From positions 1 through 8,347 of the forward strand of contig CAZTSJ010000115.1 of the NCBI GenBank assembly GCA_964616875.1: 8,347 nucleotides of DNA. The letters are read 5' to 3'. Made by a program: the position numbers and the translations under genes. This document shows positions 5,416-8,347 of the stretch, piece by piece. Positions within the stretch are counted from its first letter, which is position 1. Every line of letters starts with the position of its first letter. This DNA comes from RBG-16-66-20 sp964616875 (GTDB lineage Bacteria; Pseudomonadota; Gammaproteobacteria; Burkholderiales; SG8-39). A model generated the notes under the pieces. The model saw nothing but the letters and a program-made list of their open reading frames with translations, ran no database searches and had not been told where the DNA came from.

Positions 5416-6716
5416 TTCTTTTTCTTGCCTGCTTCGTCGTTGCGCCGGCGCAGTTCGTCGAGCTTTTCGCGGATCTTGCCTTCCAGCCCGCGCCCGGTCG
5501 GCTGGTACCAGCTCACCGCCGGCATCCCGTCCGGGAAGTAATTTTCCCCCGCGGCGAAGGCATCCGCCTCGTCGTGAGCGTAGCGGTAATCCTTGCCGTA
5601 GCCCAGGTCCTTCATCAGCCGCGTCGGCGCGTTGCGGATGTGCAGCGGCACCGGCCGCGTGCCGTCTTTCGAGACGAACGCGCGGGCCGCATTATAGGCG
5701 TTGTAGACCGCGTTCGACTTCGCCGCCACCGCCATGTAGAGCACTGCTTCGGCGAGCGCCAGTTCGCCCTCGGGAGAGCCGAGCCGCTCGTAGGTTTCGG
5801 TCGCATCGAGGGCCAGGCGCAGCGCGCGCGGATCGGCCAGTCCCACATCCTCCACCGCCATGCGCACGACGCGCCGCGCGAGATAGAGCGGATCGGCGCC
5901 GCCATCCAGCATGCGCACCAGCCAGTAGAGCGAGGCATCCGCATCAGAACCGCGCACCGATTTGTGCAGGGCCGAGATCTGGTCGTAGAACTGCTCGCCG
6001 CCCTTGTCGAAGCGGCGCAGGTTCTTCGCCAGCGTCTCCTCGACGAACAAGCCGTCAATTATTTTCTCGCCACTTTTTCCAGAAGCTGTTTGCAAAATCT
6101 CTACAGCATTGAACAACCGGCGCGCATCGCCGTCGGCAAATCCGATCAGGCGGGCGCGAGCACTTTCATCCAGCTTTATTTTTGTTTTTGAAAGTAAAGT
6201 CAAAAGATCCGCATCGGCAAGGCTTTCCAGCACGTAGACGGTCGCGCGCGACAGCAGCGCGGAGTTCACTTCGAACGACGGATTCTCGGTGGTCGCGCCG
6301 ACGAAGGTGAAGAGGCCCCCTTCCACGAACGGCAGGAACGCGTCCTGCTGCGCCTTGTTGAAGCGGTGCACTTCGTCCACGAACAGGATCGTCCTGCGCC
6401 CGCTGGTGCTTAGAGACTGCTCTGCTTTCAGAACTGCTTCCCTTATGTCCTTGACGCCCGAAAGCACGGCCGAGAGCGCGATGAACTCGGCTTCGAAGGC
6501 GAGCGCCATGAGGCGCGCGAGGGTCGTCTTGCCCGAGCCGGGCGGCCCCCACAAAATCATGGAATGCGGCTGGCCGGATTCGAACGCGATGCGCAGCGGC
6601 TTGCCCGGACCGAGCAGGTGCTTTTGCCCGACGACTTCATCGAGCGATGAAGGCCGGAGTTTCTCCGCCAGCGGCGCTAGCGGCTGTACCCTGCCGAACA
6701 GGTCATTCCCCTGCAT
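5412..6716 (-). CDS. rarA: Replication-associated recombination protein A (RarA/MgsA), AAA+ ATPase
   Basis: A 434-residue AAA+ ATPase of the RarA/MgsA/WRNIP1 family, which acts with single-strand binding protein at stalled or gapped replication forks. It starts with the family's LAEKLRPSSLDEVVGQKHLL segment (16-35). It then shows Walker A GPPGSGKT (57-64), Walker B ILFVDEVHRF (110-119, Asp114-Glu115), sensor 1 GATTENPSF (140-148), the arginine-finger region LLSR (154-157) and the sensor 2 segment FADGDARR. The C-terminal half carries the conserved SDADASLYWLVRML and YNAYNAAR segments of the tetramerisation part and ends in a lysine-rich tail. It begins 1 nt after the lolA stop, with AGGGG at 6723-6727 as ribosome binding site, and its stop overlaps the serS start by 4 nt. 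Two internal stretches (about 6050-6120 and 6165-6210) are AT-rich with codons unlike the rest of the gene. Confidence 0.97.
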   Translation of the reverse strand: MQGNDLFGRVQPLAPLAEKLRPSSLDEVVGQKHLLGPGKPLRIAFESGQPHSMILWGPPGSGKTTLARLMALAFEAEFIALSAVLSGVKDIREAVLKAEQSLSTSGRRTILFVDEVHRFNKAQQDAFLPFVEGGLFTFVGATTENPSFEVNSALLSRATVYVLESLADADLLTLLSKTKIKLDESARARLIGFADGDARRLFNAVEILQTASGKSGEKIIDGLFVEETLAKNLRRFDKGGEQFYDQISALHKSVRGSDADASLYWLVRMLDGGADPLYLARRVVRMAVEDVGLADPRALRLALDATETYERLGSPEGELALAEAVLYMAVAAKSNAVYNAYNAARAFVSKDGTRPVPLHIRNAPTRLMKDLGYGKDYRYAHDEADAFAAGENYFPDGMPAVSWYQPTGRGLEGKIREKLDELRRRNDEAGKKKK

Positions 6717-6717
6717 T

Positions 6718-7326
6718 TCATTCCCCTAATACATCCACTCCCTTGGGCGGGGTGAAGCGGAAAGTGCCGGGTTCGAACTGCGGATTGCGCACCATGTTGG
6801 AGAAGCGCAGCACCGTAGTCTGGCCGAAGTGGTCCATCAGCTCCATCGCCTCCACGCCCGAAGCCGACATGCCCAGCCTTACGCGCTCGAAGCCCGATTC
6901 CTTGTCGCGCGGCTTCGCCTCGAGCCACTGCAGGCCTTCCTTCTCGCCGGCTTCGACGAGCTCGAACGCCTTGTCGATGTCGGATGCGCCCGCGAGCAGG
7001 GCCGCGGGCGTGGCGCCGATCACGCGCGCGACGCGCCGCACCGTCACCTGGTTCAGGTCCGCGTCGTGGATCCAGACGCGCTCGCCGTCGCCAACGATGA
7101 CCTGCGGCGGCTTGACGTAAGTCCAGCGGAAACGGCCCGGGCGCAGGAAGGCGAAGTGGCCGCTGGATTCCTGCACCACCTTGCCGCTCTTGTCGTAGAC
7201 CTTCTGCTGGAAATCGGCGCGCGCCGCCTGCGTCGTGCGCAGGTAGCTCTGGAAGCGCTCCAGGCTCGCGGCATTTGAATTTTGCAAAAATAAAATCAGG
7301 CACAAAGAGAATAGAAGACTTTTCAT
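6718..7326 (-). CDS. lolA: Outer-membrane lipoprotein carrier protein LolA
   Basis: A 202-residue periplasmic chaperone that takes lipoproteins from the inner-membrane LolCDE complex and passes them to LolB at the outer membrane. Residues 1-19 are a signal peptide (MKSLLFSLCLILFLQNSNA, cleavage after NSNA). The mature part shows the LolA pattern ARADFQQKV (35-43), SGHFAFLRPGRFRWTY (55-70), VGDGERVWIHDADLNQVTV (78-96) and a C-terminal FRFTPPKGVDVL. The start at 7326 is preferred over an in-frame ATG at 7362. The earlier one would overlap ftsK by 32 nt and put a charged, tryptophan-containing stretch before the signal peptide. The chosen start lies 4 nt after the ftsK stop, with a modest GGA about 8 nt upstream inside ftsK. 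The signal-peptide codons are markedly AT-rich. Gene order ftsK-lolA-rarA supports the call. Confidence 0.95.
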   Translation of the reverse strand: MKSLLFSLCLILFLQNSNAASLERFQSYLRTTQAARADFQQKVYDKSGKVVQESSGHFAFLRPGRFRWTYVKPPQVIVGDGERVWIHDADLNQVTVRRVARVIGATPAALLAGASDIDKAFELVEAGEKEGLQWLEAKPRDKESGFERVRLGMSASGVEAMELMDHFGQTTVLRFSNMVRNPQFEPGTFRFTPPKGVDVLGE

Positions 7327-7330
7327 CCTG

Positions 7331-8347
7331 TTATTCCACTTTCGCCGGCACCAGGACTTCACGGTTGCCGTTGCTCTGCATCGACGACACCATGCCGGCG
7401 CGCTCCATGTCCTCGATCAGGCGCGCGGCGCGGTTGTAGCCGATCCTCAGGTGGCGCTGCACCAGGGAGATCGACGGGCGGCGCGTGCGCAGCACGATCT
7501 CGACCGCCTGGTCGTAGAGCGGATCTTTCTCGCCGGTGGGTTCGCCGTTCACGCCCGCCGCGCCGTCGTCCGCCGCCGAGGGCTCGAGCACATCCTCGAG
7601 GTACTCGGGCTTGGCCAGGCTCTTCAGGTGATCGACCACCTTGTGCACTTCCTGGTCGGCGACGAAGGCGCCGTGGATGCGCTGCGGCAGGCCGGTGCCG
7701 GCCGGCAGATAGAGCATGTCGCCCGAACCGAGCAGCGCGTCCGCCCCCGACTGGTCGAGGATGGTGCGCGAGTCGATCTTGGAGGCGACCTGGAAGGCGA
7801 TGCGCGTCGGGATGTTCGCCTTGATGAGCCCGGTGATCACGTCCACCGAAGGCCGCTGGGTGGCGAGAATCAGGTGGATGCCCGCGGCGCGCGCCTTCTG
7901 CGCCAGGCGCGCGATCAGCTCCTCCACCTTCTTGCCGGCGACCATCATCAGGTCGGCGAGCTCGTCGATCACCACCACGATCAGCGGCAGCGTATGCAGC
8001 GGTTGCGGGGTCCCCGACTCGATCGTGGCCGGGTCATCGATGGTGCGGCCGTGTTTTTCGGCGTCCGTAATCTTGTGGTTGTGGCCCGAAAGGTTGCGCA
8101 CGCCGAGCCAGCTCATGAGCTTGTAGCGCCGGTCCATTTCGGCCACGCACCACTGCAGCGCGTTGGCCGCTTGCTTCATGTCGGTCACCACGGGCGCGAG
8201 CAGGTGCGGGATGTCCTGGTAGACCGAGAGCTCGAGCATTTTCGGGTCGATCAGGATGAAGCGCACGTGCTTCGGCTCGGACTTGTAGAGCAGCGACAGG
8301 ATCATGGCGTTGATCGCCACCGACTTGCCCGAGCCGGTGGTGCCCGC
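7331..8347 (-). CDS. ftsK: DNA translocase FtsK, C-terminal motor and gamma domains (N-terminus outside window)
   Basis: The frame is open from the right edge to a TAA at 7331, giving 338 residues of the C-terminal part of FtsK. This septal DNA pump moves chromosome termini apart and activates XerCD recombination at dif during division. The fragment opens exactly in Walker A (AGTTGSGKS, residues 1-9). It continues with ILIDPKMLEL, Walker B LIVVVIDELADLMM (122-135), LATQRPSVDVITG (161-173) and the DILLGSGDML-like segment ADALLGSGDMLYLP. After a short acidic linker come about 64 residues of the winged-helix gamma domain (DPLYDQAVEIVLRTRRPSIS through NGNREVLVPAKVE), which reads polar KOPS sequences and contacts XerD. 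The membrane domain and linker lie upstream of the window. lolA follows after 4 nt. The spacing suggests lolA, rarA and serS are at least partly co-transcribed with ftsK. Confidence 0.97.
   Translation of the reverse strand, partial: AGTTGSGKSVAINAMILSLLYKSEPKHVRFILIDPKMLELSVYQDIPHLLAPVVTDMKQAANALQWCVAEMDRRYKLMSWLGVRNLSGHNHKITDAEKHGRTIDDPATIESGTPQPLHTLPLIVVVIDELADLMMVAGKKVEELIARLAQKARAAGIHLILATQRPSVDVITGLIKANIPTRIAFQVASKIDSRTILDQSGADALLGSGDMLYLPAGTGLPQRIHGAFVADQEVHKVVDHLKSLAKPEYLEDVLEPSAADDGAAGVNGEPTGEKDPLYDQAVEIVLRTRRPSISLVQRHLRIGYNRAARLIEDMERAGMVSSMQSNGNREVLVPAKVE

Noticed and set aside
4027..5541. A 504-codon plus-strand open frame beginning EREGFEPPVPLRAQ
   Set aside because: It starts inside the antisense of tRNA-Ser and runs antisense to all of serS. 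Its opening is the peptide typically obtained by mistranslating the complement of a serine tRNA, and the rest shows no protein family, so it is a shadow caused by GC-rich codon bias.
5384..6237. Long plus-strand open frames antisense to rarA (starting at 5384, 5574 and 6004)
   Set aside because: They are low-complexity Arg/Ala/Pro/Ser-rich translations with no recognisable motifs, opposite a gene with every expected RarA motif.
7327..7362. An upstream start for lolA at 7362 giving 12 extra residues
   Set aside because: It would overlap ftsK by 32 nt and place a charged segment with Trp ahead of an otherwise complete signal peptide; the start at 7326 gives a standard LolA precursor.
1..8347. 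CRISPR array, insertion sequence, toxin-antitoxin pair, riboswitch or phage gene
   Set aside because: No regularly spaced repeats, transposase or integrase motifs, terminal inverted repeats or small paired genes were seen, and coding genes fill nearly the whole window.

Overview
The window looks like chromosomal DNA from a GC-rich betaproteobacterium, most likely of the order Burkholderiales. This rests on two Bug/TctC-type periplasmic receptors encoded without a transporter, a divergent LysR regulator, and a ftsK-lolA-rarA-serS cluster whose proteins look proteobacterial. The genus cannot be read from the sequence.

Left part (1-4003): a small accessory catabolic or sensing unit. On the minus strand, reading right to left, are two Bug/TctC receptors (2953-1964 and 1967-981) and the first two thirds of an HpaE-like aldehyde dehydrogenase (984 to beyond position 1). 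The three genes are joined by two identical 4-nt ATGA stop/start overlaps, so they almost certainly form one translationally coupled operon. A LysR-type regulator (3068-4003, plus) is divergent. The 114-bp AT-rich gap between them holds candidate facing promoters, an 11-bp near-palindrome and a 12-bp-period tandem repeat. The likely logic is a regulator that senses an organic acid or aromatic intermediate and controls receptors for it plus an aldehyde oxidation step. The actual substrate is not visible.

Middle (4028-4117): a complete tRNA-Ser with anticodon CGA and encoded CCA, minus strand, 17 nt after the stop of serS. It separates the accessory unit from the core block.

Right part (4135-8347): a conserved core cluster on the minus strand, in transcription order ftsK (3' part), lolA, rarA, serS, then the tRNA-Ser. 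Gaps are 4 nt, 1 nt, a 4-nt overlap and 17 nt. The gene order is the same as in Escherichia coli. It combines chromosome segregation (FtsK), lipoprotein trafficking (LolA), replication-fork maintenance (RarA) and serine charging (SerRS), with a substrate tRNA of SerRS directly behind the enzyme gene.

I found no mobile element, CRISPR array, toxin-antitoxin or clearly new system. The points most worth a second look are the unusual ligand loops of the first Bug receptor, the coupled Bug-Bug-ALDH architecture, the divergent control region, and the serS/tRNA-Ser linkage. No stretch over about 115 bases lacks a gene.
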